Notes under the pieces: generated by a model
The model's input: only the letters and a program-made list of their open reading frames with translations
What the model was told of the DNA's origin: nothing
Databases searched by the model: none
DNA from: Aliiroseovarius sp. F47248L
Lineage (GTDB): Bacteria > Pseudomonadota > Alphaproteobacteria > Rhodobacterales > Rhodobacteraceae
Direction: 5' to 3'
DNA: 64,000 nt
NCBI RefSeq assembly: GCF_023016085.1
Contig: NZ_JALKBF010000001.1
Span: forward strand, 2,532,501-2,596,500
Shown here: positions 1-9,275 of the stretch, in pieces
How the letters are laid out: each line of letters begins with the position of its first letter
How positions within the stretch are numbered: position 1 is the first letter of the stretch
Position numbers and translations under genes: made by a program

Positions 1-2
1 AA

Positions 3-164
3 GGGCAAGAACTCTCCCATTCCGATTTGCGATTGTTACCCGGCAAGGATAGGGCCGACTCGTTGTTCTGTCTCGTCATCGATGCCACCACGGAATCTGT
101 ACAGAATCTAAATGTCGCTCGGGTCTATCAAGACTTTTCTTGCACATCCAACCTGGATGATTGA
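3..164 (+). CDS. Possible C-terminal end of an unidentified protein (partial)
   Basis: A reading frame stays open from the left edge to a TGA at 162-164 and gives about 53 residues of ordinary-looking protein, ending in SNLDD. It contains the stretch DSLFCLVIDATTES. No family is recognised. The stop overlaps the TTG that may start the next gene at 161, the kind of coupling seen in operons. The start lies outside the window and the frame is short, so this could also be a chance open frame in a leader region. Confidence 0.35.
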   Translation, partial: GQELSHSDLRLLPGKDRADSLFCLVIDATTESVQNLNVARVYQDFSCTSNLDD

Positions 165-952
165 ACAGTTGCAGACCACAAATGCATCAGAAGAGGTCTA
201 AATTGCCGAACACCCGACAAATCACCATCGCCGACATTGCTGAGATTGCAAAAGCCGCTGAGACACGGATAGACCTGATTACGCAGTTGGTCGAATTGCT
301 TGATTCACCGACAGTCCTTGAACTTGGCGTATGGCACGGTGAATTTGCAAAAGATGTTCTCGAACGGAACTCCTCCATCAAGGCATACTATATGCTTGAT
401 CCTTGGCGCACGTTAGACAACTGGAACAAACCGTTCAACATAGACGCACCCGAGTTCGAGAAAGCATACAAAACCTCACTCAAAAACACCGAATTCGCGG
501 CCGAGAAGCGGATCGTACTTCGTGGAACGACGTTGGAGGTGATCGACCAGATCGAAGATGAATCGCTTGATCTTATCTATATCGACGGAGATCACACGCT
601 CAGAGGCATATGCATCGATCTGATTTCGGTATGGCCTAAACTAAGACCTGGAGGAATTATTGTGGGTGACGATTTCTCTCCGACAATCTGGCAACATAGC
701 ACCGAGTACGAACCAACGTTTGTGTATCCCTTTGCACAATATTTCGCAGAAGCTCACAAAGCGCCAATGGTTGCCGCTCATCGTGCACAATTTGTTATAA
801 TCAAGCCCAAAGACCAAAATCATGGACATCATTTTCTGGATGTCACGGGCCTGTATCGCAATCCGAATGTTCTGGATCAGATAACAAACAAGCCCACAAA
901 GAAGAAACCTAGCAAGATCACCACGATTCTTAAGAAATTCGGGCTTCGTTGA
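161..952 (+). CDS. Class I SAM-dependent methyltransferase (Methyltransf_24-like)
   Basis: The predicted 263-residue protein has a Rossmann-type methyltransferase core. Residues about 50-75 carry the SAM-binding motif I (VLELGVWHGEFA). A later DLIYIDGDHT segment and a LRPGGIIVGDDF segment match the class that holds the cofactor and closes the active site with an Asp-rich loop. This family often modifies small molecules, sugars or glycan precursors; the substrate here cannot be read from the sequence. The frame begins at a TTG (161); an in-frame ATG at 182 is the other likely start and removes seven residues. The C-terminus is basic (KPTKKKPSK). It lies convergent to msrQ with a 2-base gap. 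Codon use is more AT-rich than in the genes that follow, which may indicate a more recent arrival. Confidence 0.75.
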   Translation: MNSCRPQMHQKRSKLPNTRQITIADIAEIAKAAETRIDLITQLVELLDSPTVLELGVWHGEFAKDVLERNSSIKAYYMLDPWRTLDNWNKPFNIDAPEFEKAYKTSLKNTEFAAEKRIVLRGTTLEVIDQIEDESLDLIYIDGDHTLRGICIDLISVWPKLRPGGIIVGDDFSPTIWQHSTEYEPTFVYPFAQYFAEAHKAPMVAAHRAQFVIIKPKDQNHGHHFLDVTGLYRNPNVLDQITNKPTKKKPSKITTILKKFGLR

Positions 953-954
953 CA

Positions 955-1587
955 TTACGTCGGAAGGGATAACGAGTGCTTCTTACTTCGGACGCGCTTT
1001 GTAGCTTGCCAAACCCGCCACCCCAACAACGCAACAATAACCGCCATATACATAAGCGCATCAGCTTCCCATGTCTTACCGACCATGATGAAGTGCACAC
1101 CGCCCAACAGAGCAATGGGATAGACCAGCCGGTGCAGCTTACGCCACTTCGGGCCGAGCTTGCGCACCGACCAGTTATTTGACGTGATCACCAGCGGCAC
1201 CATCAACAGAAACGCACCCATTCCGACCGTGATATAGGGACGTTTCAGGATGTCTTTCCAAATCTCGGACAGGATCTGAACATCCAGCACCAACCAAACC
1301 AGAAGGTGAGTCGTCACAAAATAGAAGGTCAAGACACCGATCGCACGCCGAAAACGGATCAGATTTACACCGGTAATAGATCGCAATGGCGACACGCACA
1401 GACCCACGATCAGAGCCTTTAGAGCTAGACGACCCAACTCATGCTCCAACACCTTGACCGGTTCAGCCCCCATGCTGCCCGTTGCCGCAAGATACAACAG
1501 CCACGCCGGCCAAAGGGCACCCGCGACATACAGCACCCAAACCGGCACCTTCCGCAGGGCTGTGTTTATCCGGTCAACCAAAGGCAT
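955..1587 (-). CDS. msrQ: Heme-binding membrane subunit of the periplasmic methionine sulfoxide reductase, MsrQ
   Basis: The 210-residue protein is an integral membrane b-type cytochrome of the ferric-reductase-like family. It passes electrons from the quinone pool or flavin to MsrP in the periplasm. About six hydrophobic segments are visible. Histidines in the THLLVWL and KLHRLVYP/GGVHFIMV helices are the likely heme ligands. The length is normal for YedZ/MsrQ (about 200). Its ATG overlaps the msrP stop by one base (TGATG), so it is translated from the msrP message. The pair repairs oxidised methionines in exported proteins. Confidence 0.95.
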   Translation of the reverse strand: MPLVDRINTALRKVPVWVLYVAGALWPAWLLYLAATGSMGAEPVKVLEHELGRLALKALIVGLCVSPLRSITGVNLIRFRRAIGVLTFYFVTTHLLVWLVLDVQILSEIWKDILKRPYITVGMGAFLLMVPLVITSNNWSVRKLGPKWRKLHRLVYPIALLGGVHFIMVGKTWEADALMYMAVIVALLGWRVWQATKRVRSKKHSLSLPT

Positions 1588-2495
1588 CAGTGGTTCACCA
1601 CAAGGTCCATGCCGTTATAAAGGCTGGCGACTTCTTCTTGGTATCCGTTGAACTTCAACGTCTCTTGCCGTTTGGCGAATAGGCCACCACCGATCGGTTT
1701 CTCGTAGGCTTGCGACCACCGTGGGTGGCTGACTTCGGGGTTCACGTTGGAATAGAAGCCGTATTCGTTCGGCTGCAGCATATTCCACGTGGTCTGTGGT
1801 TCTTTATCTGTCAACGTCACGCGGACAATCGACTTGATGGACTTGTAGCCATATTTCCACGGCACAACGAGCCGCAGCGGCGCGCCGTTCTGTTTTGGCA
1901 TCGGCTCATCATAGATACCGGTGGCCATGATCGTCAGCGGATGCATTGCCTCGTCCAGCCGAAGTCCTTCACGATAGGGCCATTCCAGACTGACGGTTTT
2001 CTGTCCGGGCATCTCTTCGGGTCGGAACAAGGTTTGGAAGGCGACGTATTTCGCAGAACCTTGGACCCCCGCCAAATCTAGCAACTGGTTCAGTTCAAAT
2101 CCGACCCAAGGCACAACCATCGACCAGGTTTCAACACAGCGGAAACGATAGATACGTTCCTCCAGCGTGACCTTCTTCAGAATGTCCGCAAGCCCATACG
2201 AACCGGGACGATCCACCATGCCGTCGATTTCGACAGACCACGGATCGGTGGTCAGTTGATGCGCATGACTAGCCGGGTCTGTCTTACCGGTGCCGAATTC
2301 ATAAAAGTTGTTGTAGGAAGAAATATCTTCCAGCGCAGTCGGCTCAAGGTCGGCCGAGTATTTCGACGCACCCAGCGCCGGACCCAGCGCCAGCCCGGCG
2401 GCAAGCCCGGCGGCACCACCCATCAATTGACGTCTGCTCATGTAATCCGCGCGCGGTGTAATATCGGAATATTTCAGTTTACTCGTAAAAGCCAT
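1587..2495 (-). CDS. msrP: Molybdenum-dependent protein-methionine-sulfoxide reductase catalytic subunit, MsrP
   Basis: This 302-residue periplasmic oxidoreductase reduces both methionine sulfoxide diastereomers in proteins with a molybdopterin cofactor and takes electrons from MsrQ. The N-terminus has a twin-arginine signal (SRRQLMGG at about 20-27, then an Ala/Gly/Leu-rich stretch), consistent with export after cofactor loading. The conserved molybdenum-ligand cysteine sits in [13 protein letters not shown]. The SUOX-fold continues with [17 protein letters not shown] three codons upstream (2504) is in frame, but the ATG at 2495 has an AAAGG element eight bases ahead and is preferred. msrQ follows with a one-base overlap. 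Confidence 0.95.
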   Translation of the reverse strand: MAFTSKLKYSDITPRADYMSRRQLMGGAAGLAAGLALGPALGASKYSADLEPTALEDISSYNNFYEFGTGKTDPASHAHQLTTDPWSVEIDGMVDRPGSYGLADILKKVTLEERIYRFRCVETWSMVVPWVGFELNQLLDLAGVQGSAKYVAFQTLFRPEEMPGQKTVSLEWPYREGLRLDEAMHPLTIMATGIYDEPMPKQNGAPLRLVVPWKYGYKSIKSIVRVTLTDKEPQTTWNMLQPNEYGFYSNVNPEVSHPRWSQAYEKPIGGGLFAKRQETLKFNGYQEEVASLYNGMDLVVNH

Positions 2496-2597
2496 CTGGC
2501 ACACCTTTCATGGTCGTCTAACTTTGACCTAAGACAGTGCGCGCGGAAATCCAAAGCACAATGGCTCACGTCCGCGGCAGAGGATTGTAACAATCCA

Positions 2598-4085
2598 TCA
2601 ATCAAGTGGGGGGACGGCAGGATAGATGTGGTTCATCTGCACCGAACGCCCGTTCTCCTGCACCAGCCGGACATGGTGGCGACCCATGAGGCGCGGCTCG
2701 GTCACACCGACCGAATGAGCGATGGTTTCAACCTCGTGGATGATGCCTTTGGCATAACGGGCCACCTTGTCGGCCTTGTCTTCCGGCACCAGACCTTTCT
2801 GCAAGCGCGAGTCATGGGTGGTGATTCCCGTGGGACATGTGTTGCGATTGCATTTCATCGCCTGAATACAACCCAGCGAGAACATGAACCCGCGCGCCGA
2901 GGTGACGAAATCAGCGCCCGCACAGATCGCCCATGCCACATCCCCCGGAGTGACTAGTTTGCCCGAAGCAATCAGACGGATGCGATCCTTTAACCCATGG
3001 CGATCCCGCAAATCGCAGACCAATGGCAACGCTTCACGGATGGGCAGACCAACAAGATCAATCAACGGCATCGGCGCGGCCCCCGTGCCTCCTTCACCGC
3101 CATCTATGGTGATGAAGTCGGGCACATCCTTGGCCCCGCGCTGCACGATCCTTTCAAACAATTCTTCAAGAGGCTCAACCGACCCAACAGCTGTTTTGAA
3201 TCCGACCGGCTTTCCTGTCACCTCACGGATATGGGACAGAACGTTCAGCAGATCATCCCAGTCATCAATTTCCAGATGCCGGTTGGGCGAGATAGAGGCG
3301 ACACCTTCAGTGATCCCCCGGATCGCCGCAATCTCGGCCGAAACCTTGGCCGCGGGTAAAATGCCACCCTTCCCCGGCTTGGCACCTTGCGCCAGCTTCA
3401 CCTCGAACATCTTCACCTCGGGATGCGCCGCGATCTCAAACAGCTTCTCGTCCGACAGGTTGCCTTCGGCGTCCCGCACCCCGTATTTCGCAGTGCCTAT
3501 CTGAAAGACAATGTCGCCACCCCCCTTCAGATGATAATGGGACAACCCACCTTCGCCCGTGTTCATCCAGATACCCGCTTTGGCCGCCCCTATCGACAAA
3601 GCTTCGACCGCAGGGCGGGACAAGGCGCCGAAACTCATGCCTGACAAATTGAAAAATGACCGAGCGCTGTAAGGTTGCCGAGCGGTTGGGCCGATCATCA
3701 ATGGTTTGGTTTGGGTGTATTGATCACTCACCGGTGGAAACGTGGCATTCACAAAGATGGGCGTGCCAGTGATCCCAAGGTTTCTGGTCGACCCGAACGC
3801 TACCGTATTCGTATGCCCGGACGCTGCCCGTTCGACCCAATCCCGTTGGGCGCGATTGAACGGCAGTTCCTCACGATCCATAGCAAAGAAGTATTGCCGA
3901 AAAAATTCACCTAGATTGGTAAACAATGCCCGAAATCGTCCGATAACCGGATAGTTGCGTCGCACAGCATCATAGGTTTGCAGCCGGTCAATGACGTAAA
4001 GAACGATCAGTACCAGAAACCCGATGCCGATCACAAAAAGCATCGCCTGCGCCAACAGCTCAACCGCCCAGAACATGGATTGCAT
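2598..4085 (-). CDS. FMN-binding glutamate synthase family protein, membrane-anchored
   Basis: The 495-residue protein resembles the synthase (FMN / iron-sulfur) domain of GltB without the amidotransferase and C-terminal domains. Visible elements are GEGGLSHYHL, a glycine-rich IDGGEGGTGAAP phosphate-binding loop and a cysteine cluster CIQAMKCNRNTCPTG that fits the [3Fe-4S] site. An N-terminal hydrophobic helix (about residues 8-32) should anchor it to the inner membrane. Proteins of this stand-alone class are widespread, but their substrate is not settled, so true glutamate synthase activity should not be assumed. The ATG at 4085 follows GGAGG by seven bases; a TTG one codon upstream is the alternative. 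It is a single gene with msrP 102 bases downstream. Confidence 0.9.
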   Translation of the reverse strand: MQSMFWAVELLAQAMLFVIGIGFLVLIVLYVIDRLQTYDAVRRNYPVIGRFRALFTNLGEFFRQYFFAMDREELPFNRAQRDWVERAASGHTNTVAFGSTRNLGITGTPIFVNATFPPVSDQYTQTKPLMIGPTARQPYSARSFFNLSGMSFGALSRPAVEALSIGAAKAGIWMNTGEGGLSHYHLKGGGDIVFQIGTAKYGVRDAEGNLSDEKLFEIAAHPEVKMFEVKLAQGAKPGKGGILPAAKVSAEIAAIRGITEGVASISPNRHLEIDDWDDLLNVLSHIREVTGKPVGFKTAVGSVEPLEELFERIVQRGAKDVPDFITIDGGEGGTGAAPMPLIDLVGLPIREALPLVCDLRDRHGLKDRIRLIASGKLVTPGDVAWAICAGADFVTSARGFMFSLGCIQAMKCNRNTCPTGITTHDSRLQKGLVPEDKADKVARYAKGIIHEVETIAHSVGVTEPRLMGRHHVRLVQENGRSVQMNHIYPAVPPLD

Positions 4086-4088
4086 CAA

Positions 4089-4476
4089 TACTCCTCCGTG
4101 ATTCGGATCGAGTTTAACGTCATGCGCTTAAACGAAAAGACCGTGTCCCAATCTGGTGCGGTGATGTGATTCGAGGATCAAAAGGAATCATCTCAGTCCT
4201 CGAACCACCGCAAGCGAAAAGCAGCGCTTGATCCTGCAGCGCATTTTCTCGGCTGCGAATCGCCGAAAGCGCAACTTACAATAGGAGCCGTATTGCCGGG
4301 TTCCGACCCGCTCGCACTCGCCTGCGGAACTTCGCCTGTAGGTGGAGGGAAATTTCGCAAATTAGCGCCCAAACAGAGTGCTTTATCTAAATCCGGATGA
4401 AGCCGACAAGCGGTCGTGATTTCAATATCCCTGCATCCAACGTTGGGTGCGAACAATAACTCTTGGAGTATATCGT
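4089..4476. other. Gene-free stretch with inverted repeats; possible interspersed repeat
   Basis: No convincing gene is present in these 388 bases. The segment about 4195-4385 is rich in short inverted repeats: GCGCT/AGCGC around 4225, CGGGT/ACCCG around 4303 and AATTT/AAATT around 4350. On the minus strand it encodes a Pro/Ser/Gly/Cys-rich stretch of the sort often seen as spurious short proteins over intergenic repeats in this bacterial group. That resemblance is an impression, not a search result. A near-perfect 18-base palindrome lies at 4433-4450, just upstream of the EF-hand gene. Confidence 0.4.
4433..4450. promoter_or_regulatory. 18-base palindrome upstream of the EF-hand gene, possible operator
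   Basis: The sequence GCATCCAACGTTGGGTGC is symmetrical about AACGTT, with a single pair of mismatches that would still form a T-G wobble in RNA. It ends 26 bases before the ATG of the EF-hand gene and 14 bases before its GGAG ribosome site. It could be a repressor site or a leader hairpin. No matching regulator was identified. Confidence 0.3.
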
Positions 4477-4716
4477 ATGAAAACCACATCTCTTGCCGCC
4501 GCTCTTCTGATTGCCGGTTCGTCCGCTGTATTTGCTGACATTGCCGCTCTGGATGCAAACGAGGACGGGCAGGTCACGATGGAAGAACTGGTTGCAGTTT
4601 ATCCTGATGTGACCGCCGAGGACTTCTCGACGGCCGACGCGGACGCAAGCGGCACTCTGGACGCTGATGAACTGGCAGCAGCCCAAGAAGCAGGCGCGAT
4701 CCCAAGCGAGATGTAA
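4477..4716 (+). CDS. Small secreted EF-hand calcium-binding protein
   Basis: The 79-residue product begins with a Sec signal peptide (MKTTSLAAALLIAGSSAVFA, cleavage after VFA) and then has two EF-hand loops. These are DANEDGQVTMEEL at about residues 25-37 and DADASGTLDADEL at about 53-65. Both carry Asp/Asn at the x, y and z positions and a terminal Glu, so both should bind calcium. The mature protein is about 59 residues, acidic and periplasmic or secreted. The ATG at 4477 follows GGAG by eight bases; a longer frame begins at 4447 but lacks a ribosome site and would spoil the signal peptide. A shared terminator follows, with clpB convergent. The role is unknown; calcium sensing or buffering in the envelope is the plain guess. 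Confidence 0.85.
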   Translation: MKTTSLAAALLIAGSSAVFADIAALDANEDGQVTMEELVAVYPDVTAEDFSTADADASGTLDADELAAAQEAGAIPSEM

Positions 4717-4745
4717 GGGCTCTTCGCCTCTTCCCCACTCACGGC

Positions 4746-4777
4746 AAAGCCCCGTCGGTTTACACCGACGGGGCTTT
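4746..4777. terminator. Bidirectional rho-independent terminator between the EF-hand gene and clpB
   Basis: A perfect 14-base-pair stem (AAAGCCCCGTCGGT paired with ACCGACGGGGCTTT) closes a TTAC loop. A-tract and T-tract flanks occur on both sides, so it can end transcription of both convergent genes. Confidence 0.9.
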
Positions 4778-4798
4778 CATTTGTTTGGTCAGTTGGTT

Positions 4799-7414
4799 TT
4801 AGTGAACAACCGCATCTTCGGGTGGACGTTGGTTTGAGCTGGCCACCCGATCACCGATGATCAAGCCTTCGGACCCGGCAGTAACCGGTATCGTGTCACC
4901 ATCCATCACGTCGCCTGCCAGGATCATCTCGGCCAACTGGTCTTGAAGCGCGCGTTGGATAACACGCTTCAATGGGCGGGCACCAAACACGGGATCATAG
5001 CCTTCATCGGACAGCCATTTGCGCGCGCCGTCATCCAGTTCAAGGGCGATGTTGCGACGGGCAAGTCGGCGTGCCAAACGTTCCAACTGAATATCGACGA
5101 TACCACCCATATCGCTCCGGCTAAGGCGATCAAAGATGATCGTTTCATCCAGACGGTTCAGGAACTCGGGACGGAAATGCGCCCGTACCGCATCCATCAC
5201 GTCGCGCTTGGCATCCGAAGCATCCGCTCCATCCGGCAACTGGCTCAGCGCCTGCGCACCAAGGTTTGACGTCAGGATGATCAGCGTCTGTTTAAAGTCG
5301 ACCGTACGGCCTTGACCATCGGTCAGTACACCATCGTCCAAAACCTGCAACAGCACGTTGAACACATCCGGGTGGGCCTTTTCAACCTCGTCAAACAGCA
5401 CGACTTGATACGGTCTGCGCCGCACCGCTTCGGTCAGCACACCGCCTTCGTCATAGCCGACATAGCCCGGAGGCGCGCCGATCAGACGGGCGACGGAGTG
5501 TTTCTCCATGAACTCGGACATATCCACGCGGACCATCGCGTTGTCGTCGTCAAACAGATACTCGGCCACCGCTTTCGTCAGTTCGGTCTTACCCACGCCG
5601 GTCGGCCCAAGAAATAAGAACGACCCAAGCGGGCGGTTCTCGTCGTTCAAGCCCGCACGCGCGCGGCGCACAGCGTTTGCGACAGCAGTAACTGCCGAAG
5701 ACTGACCAATCACACGCTTATGCAGCTCTTCTTCCATCCTGAGCAGTTTCTCGCGCTCGCCTTCCAGCATTTTCGAAGTGGGAATACCCGTCCACCGCTC
5801 AAGTACACTTGCGATCTGTTCAGGCCGCACGGCTTCTTCGACCATGATGTCGCTCTCGGCGTTTTCGGTTTCTTCCAGCTTCTTCTGAAGACCAGGAATG
5901 ACGCCATAGGACAGCTCACCAGCCTTGGCCAGATTGCCTTCGCGCTTGGCGGCATCCAGTTCCGCTCGGGCGCGATCCAGCTGTTCCTTCAAGCCACGAG
6001 CCCCTTCAAGCTGATCCCGTTCGGCCTGCCATTTGGCAGTCAATGACGCCGATTTTTCCTGAAGATCGGACAACTCAGCCTCAAGCTTCTCAAGACGATC
6101 TTTCGACGCCTTGTCGTCTTCCAGCTTCAAGGCCTCGGATTCGATCTGCATCTGCATGATCTGACGATCCAGCGCATCCAATTCCTCGGGTTTGCTGTCA
6201 ACTTCCATCCGCAGGCGGCTGGCAGCTTCGTCCACAAGGTCAATCGCTTTGTCGGGCAAGAACCGGTCGGTGATGTAACGATGGCTGAGCGTTGACGCAG
6301 CAACAAGCGCACTATCCGAAATCCGCACGCCGTGGTGCAGCTCATATTTCTCTTTGATTCCCCGAAGGATCGAGATCGTGTCTTCTACCGTCGGCTCTTC
6401 CACCATCACAGGCTGGAACCGGCGGGCAAGGGCTGCGTCCTTTTCGACATATTTGCGGTATTCATCCAGCGTGGTGGCCCCAACGCAGTGCAACTCACCG
6501 CGCGCTAGTGCAGGCTTGATCAGGTTGGCCGCATCCATCGCGCCATCCGATTTGCCAGCCCCCACAAGCGTGTGCATTTCGTCGATGAACAGGATGATTT
6601 CTCCGGCAGCCGACGTCACTTCGTTCAGAACGGCTTTCAGACGCTCTTCAAACTCACCGCGATATTTCGCGCCAGCGATCAGTGCACCCATATCCAGCGC
6701 CAACAACTTCTTGTTGCGCAGGCTTTCAGGCACGTCGCCATTGATGATGCGTAGGGCCAAGCCTTCGGCAATCGCAGTTTTACCAACGCCGGGTTCCCCG
6801 ATCAGAACAGGGTTGTTTTTGGTGCGGCGTGACAGAACCTGCATCGTGCGGCGAATTTCTTCGTCGCGGCCGATGATCGGGTCAATCTTGCCCTCTTCCG
6901 CAGCTTCGGTCAGATCGCGGGCGTATTTTGACAAGGCTTCATAGCTGTCTTCGGCGCTGGCACTGTCCGCCGTCCGCCCCTGTCGAACTGCGTTGATTGC
7001 AGCGTTCAGTTTCTTGGCATCTACGGCACCGGCATCCAACGCGTCCCGCGCCTTGGACTTAATCATAGCCAATGCCGTCAACAGACGTTCGACGGGCACA
7101 AAGCTATCGCCGGCCTGTTTGGCCAGTTTCTGCGCCTCGTCCAGCACGCGGGCGGTGGCGTTGTCCATGTAAACCTGGGCGGCATCACCTGTCACTTTCG
7201 ACAGTTTGCCAATGGAATCGTCCACCGCTGCACGGACACGTTCGGGCGACCCACCTGCCTTGCGGATCAGGTTGGCGCTCATCCCTTCTTCGTCATCCAT
7301 CAGGGCTTTCAACAGATGCTCGGGAACCAACCGTTGGTGGTTTTCGCGCATCGCGATGGTCTGTGCGGCCTGAATGAAACCACGCGACCGTTCTGTGAAC
7401 TTGTTCAAGTCCAT
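4799..7414 (-). CDS. clpB: ATP-dependent protein disaggregase ClpB
   Basis: The 871-residue cytoplasmic AAA+ chaperone pulls proteins out of aggregates together with DnaK/DnaJ/GrpE. An N-terminal Clp repeat domain (residues 1-145) starts at [18 protein letters not shown]. It is followed by the first ATPase module with Walker A GEPGVGKT, a long coiled-coil middle domain (about 400-530, Leu/Glu/Lys-rich) and the second ATPase module with GPTGVGKT and [12 protein letters not shown]-terminal ClpB small domain follows. The length is normal for the family. The ATG at 7414 has AAGGAGAG just upstream; a frame that extends 17 codons further has no such site. A candidate RpoH promoter lies at 7486-7515. 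The gene diverges from pyrF. Confidence 0.97.
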   Translation of the reverse strand: MDLNKFTERSRGFIQAAQTIAMRENHQRLVPEHLLKALMDDEEGMSANLIRKAGGSPERVRAAVDDSIGKLSKVTGDAAQVYMDNATARVLDEAQKLAKQAGDSFVPVERLLTALAMIKSKARDALDAGAVDAKKLNAAINAVRQGRTADSASAEDSYEALSKYARDLTEAAEEGKIDPIIGRDEEIRRTMQVLSRRTKNNPVLIGEPGVGKTAIAEGLALRIINGDVPESLRNKKLLALDMGALIAGAKYRGEFEERLKAVLNEVTSAAGEIILFIDEMHTLVGAGKSDGAMDAANLIKPALARGELHCVGATTLDEYRKYVEKDAALARRFQPVMVEEPTVEDTISILRGIKEKYELHHGVRISDSALVAASTLSHRYITDRFLPDKAIDLVDEAASRLRMEVDSKPEELDALDRQIMQMQIESEALKLEDDKASKDRLEKLEAELSDLQEKSASLTAKWQAERDQLEGARGLKEQLDRARAELDAAKREGNLAKAGELSYGVIPGLQKKLEETENAESDIMVEEAVRPEQIASVLERWTGIPTSKMLEGEREKLLRMEEELHKRVIGQSSAVTAVANAVRRARAGLNDENRPLGSFLFLGPTGVGKTELTKAVAEYLFDDDNAMVRVDMSEFMEKHSVARLIGAPPGYVGYDEGGVLTEAVRRRPYQVVLFDEVEKAHPDVFNVLLQVLDDGVLTDGQGRTVDFKQTLIILTSNLGAQALSQLPDGADASDAKRDVMDAVRAHFRPEFLNRLDETIIFDRLSRSDMGGIVDIQLERLARRLARRNIALELDDGARKWLSDEGYDPVFGARPLKRVIQRALQDQLAEMILAGDVMDGDTIPVTAGSEGLIIGDRVASSNQRPPEDAVVH

Positions 7415-7485
7415 GTCACTCTCCTTACAAAGCGCCCACAATCGGAATGCCCACCCTTGCGGCACATCCCTTCGGGCCTCGCAAT

Positions 7486-7515
7486 AAAGATGGGAATGGG
7501 TCGAAAAAATGCAAG
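7486..7515 (-). promoter_or_regulatory. Candidate heat-shock (RpoH) promoter of clpB
   Basis: Read on the minus strand, a CTTG -35 element (complement at 7512-7515) is followed after 17 bases by CCCATCTTT (complement 7486-7494). This fits the alphaproteobacterial RpoH pattern of CTTG, 17-18 bases, then CYTATNT with one mismatch. Transcription would start near 7480, about 66 bases ahead of the clpB ATG. The match is by eye. Confidence 0.5.
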
Positions 7516-7648
7516 ACGTTGGAAGGGCGGATTACCCGAAAATCAACCGTTTTCCCGTCCAACAAATCGCGGGCCAATCGACGATCAATTGCCTTTGGCC
7601 CGGTCTGCGTTTAGGACAGGCCAACCGCGCAATTAAATAGAGCTTCCC

Positions 7649-8368
7649 ATGTCTGATGACCGCCTGATCTTTGCCCTTGATGTCCCCAACGCGCTGGAAG
7701 GCTTGCAGTTCGCCGAGGCACTGGGCGACGCAGTAAGCTTCTACAAAATCGGGCTGGGCATGTTGACAGGTGGTGGATTGGCACTGGCCAATGAACTGAA
7801 ACAAGAGCATGGCAAGAAAATCTTTCTGGACATGAAGCTGTTCGACATCGGCAACACCGTCGAAGCCGCCGTTCGCGGTCTGTCACAGTTCGATCTGGAT
7901 TTCCTGACCGTCCACGGCGACCCGAACGTGGTGCGCGCCGCGCAAGAAGGCAAGGGCAGCAGTGAGATGAAGATCCTTGCCGTGACCATCCTGACATCAC
8001 TGGATCGCGACGATCTGGATGCCGCGTTAATCAAACCGGGCAAAATTCAGGATCTGGTGCTGGAACGAGCCGCACGCGCGCTAGAGGCAGGCGCCGATGG
8101 TGTCATCGCTTCACCGCAAGAGGCCAAGCAGATCCGCGCCCTTCCCGAGGCAGACGGAAAGCTGATCGTTACGCCGGGTGTGCGTCCAGCCGGATCTGAC
8201 CTGGGTGACCAAAAGCGGATCGCCACCCCCGCGCAGGCCATAGCTGATGGCGTGGATCACATTGTGGTCGGTCGCCCGATCCGCAATGCCAAAGACCCAA
8301 AGGCCGCAGCCGAGGCAATCATTGCGGAACTGAACTCACCTCAGGCACAGCGGGCGAACCAACGCTGA
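7649..8368 (+). CDS. pyrF: Orotidine 5'-phosphate decarboxylase
   Basis: The 239-residue TIM-barrel enzyme converts orotidine 5'-phosphate to UMP, the last step of de novo pyrimidine synthesis. The catalytic Asp/Lys array is visible as DMKLFDIGNT (about residues 60-69). The phosphate-binding end is recognised by VTPGVRP and DHIVVGRPI near the C-terminus. Length and motifs match the short bacterial class. It is a single gene divergent from clpB; the next gene starts 164 bases downstream. An imperfectly placed CGGGTC/GACCCG hairpin just after the stop has no T-run. Confidence 0.96.
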   Translation: MSDDRLIFALDVPNALEGLQFAEALGDAVSFYKIGLGMLTGGGLALANELKQEHGKKIFLDMKLFDIGNTVEAAVRGLSQFDLDFLTVHGDPNVVRAAQEGKGSSEMKILAVTILTSLDRDDLDAALIKPGKIQDLVLERAARALEAGADGVIASPQEAKQIRALPEADGKLIVTPGVRPAGSDLGDQKRIATPAQAIADGVDHIVVGRPIRNAKDPKAAAEAIIAELNSPQAQRANQR

Positions 8369-8532
8369 TTGGCACCTTCTAAGCAGTCGGGTCACGACCC
8401 GCTCGTACAAACGTGAGCCAAAGACAGGGCTTGCAACCTTGTGTGGCGCAAACATAGTATCGAACATGGGGTCTGATGTGCTTTTCTGAAGCACAGCAAC
8501 GAATACTGACGACGGCTAATCCGAGGTGCCCC

Positions 8533-9261
8533 ATGCCCGACCCACGCCCCAACCCCGACATGTCCACCGTGTTGCGACTTCGGCGAGCGATCGGTGCGAT
8601 CGGGCTGACGCTTCCCTTTGTGCTGCTTGCCAATGTTTATCTGTTCGACGTTCCCATGCAGGAGTCGATTTCGGATTTCTTTTATACGGAACTACGTGAG
8701 GTCTTTGTGTCAGCCGCTGCCGGCGTCGGGCTGTTTCTGGTGGCTTATGAAGGATACTGCCGCGAACCGGACGAGATTTTGTCCGACCGCATGGTGTCCA
8801 CCATTTCAGGTGTCGCGGTGTTTACGACGGCTTTCATCCCGACACTTTGCGATCGCGAAAACTGCTATCAGCCCTTGGCGTTGTTTGACCGGCTAATCCC
8901 GCCTTCGATGGACCAGATCCAACAGAATATCCATTTCTCCGCAGCCGGGCTGTTCCTGATTTTCATGGGAATAACATCCATCCGGCTATTCACCCGTTGC
9001 TCGGTCGCAGATTATGGTTCGCACAAAAAACGTCGCAACCAATGCTACCGGGGCTTTGGTTGGACGATCATCGCAATGGTGATCCTGATCGGCGTGGTCA
9101 AAATCTTCCTCCCCGAACACGGTAAAATCTGGGATGCCAATTGGTCCTTCACCTTCTGGGCTGAAAGCGTTGCCCTGTGGGCGCTTGGGTTGAGTTGGCT
9201 GTTGAAAGGCGGCACCATGGCCGAGCAGATGCCTTTTCTGTTCGAGGCCGAAACAGCCTAG
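8533..9261 (+). CDS. Six-helix membrane protein of unknown function
   Basis: The 242-residue protein is not assigned to a family with certainty. About six hydrophobic segments can be picked out (near residues 14-34, 56-72, 83-100, 128-148, 166-184 and 195-215). The conserved-looking motif SISDFFYTELREVFV sits between the first two. A short cysteine-containing loop (TLCDRENC) lies on one face and another (TRCSVADYGSHKKRRNQC) on the other. The ATG at 8533 is chosen because GAGG lies six bases ahead. A frame beginning at 8476 adds 19 unconvincing residues, and an ATG at 8560 is also possible. It ends 14 bases from the convergent NfeD gene. Nothing nearby suggests its role. Confidence 0.7.
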   Translation: MPDPRPNPDMSTVLRLRRAIGAIGLTLPFVLLANVYLFDVPMQESISDFFYTELREVFVSAAAGVGLFLVAYEGYCREPDEILSDRMVSTISGVAVFTTAFIPTLCDRENCYQPLALFDRLIPPSMDQIQQNIHFSAAGLFLIFMGITSIRLFTRCSVADYGSHKKRRNQCYRGFGWTIIAMVILIGVVKIFLPEHGKIWDANWSFTFWAESVALWALGLSWLLKGGTMAEQMPFLFEAETA

Positions 9262-9275
9262 TTCCGGCGCCAAAA

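Noticed and set aside
187..381. Antisense open frames over the methyltransferase and most other genes
   Set aside because: They lie opposite or out of frame with recognisable genes, have no ribosome sites and no recognisable domains.
4193..4558. A 121-codon minus-strand frame over the palindrome region and the EF-hand gene
   Set aside because: Low-complexity Ser/Pro/Cys content, no ribosome site, and it overlaps the start of a good secreted protein on the other strand.
8379..8410. Terminator for pyrF at the CGGGTC/GACCCG hairpin
   Set aside because: The stem is six pairs with a two-base loop and has no T-run, so it does not qualify.
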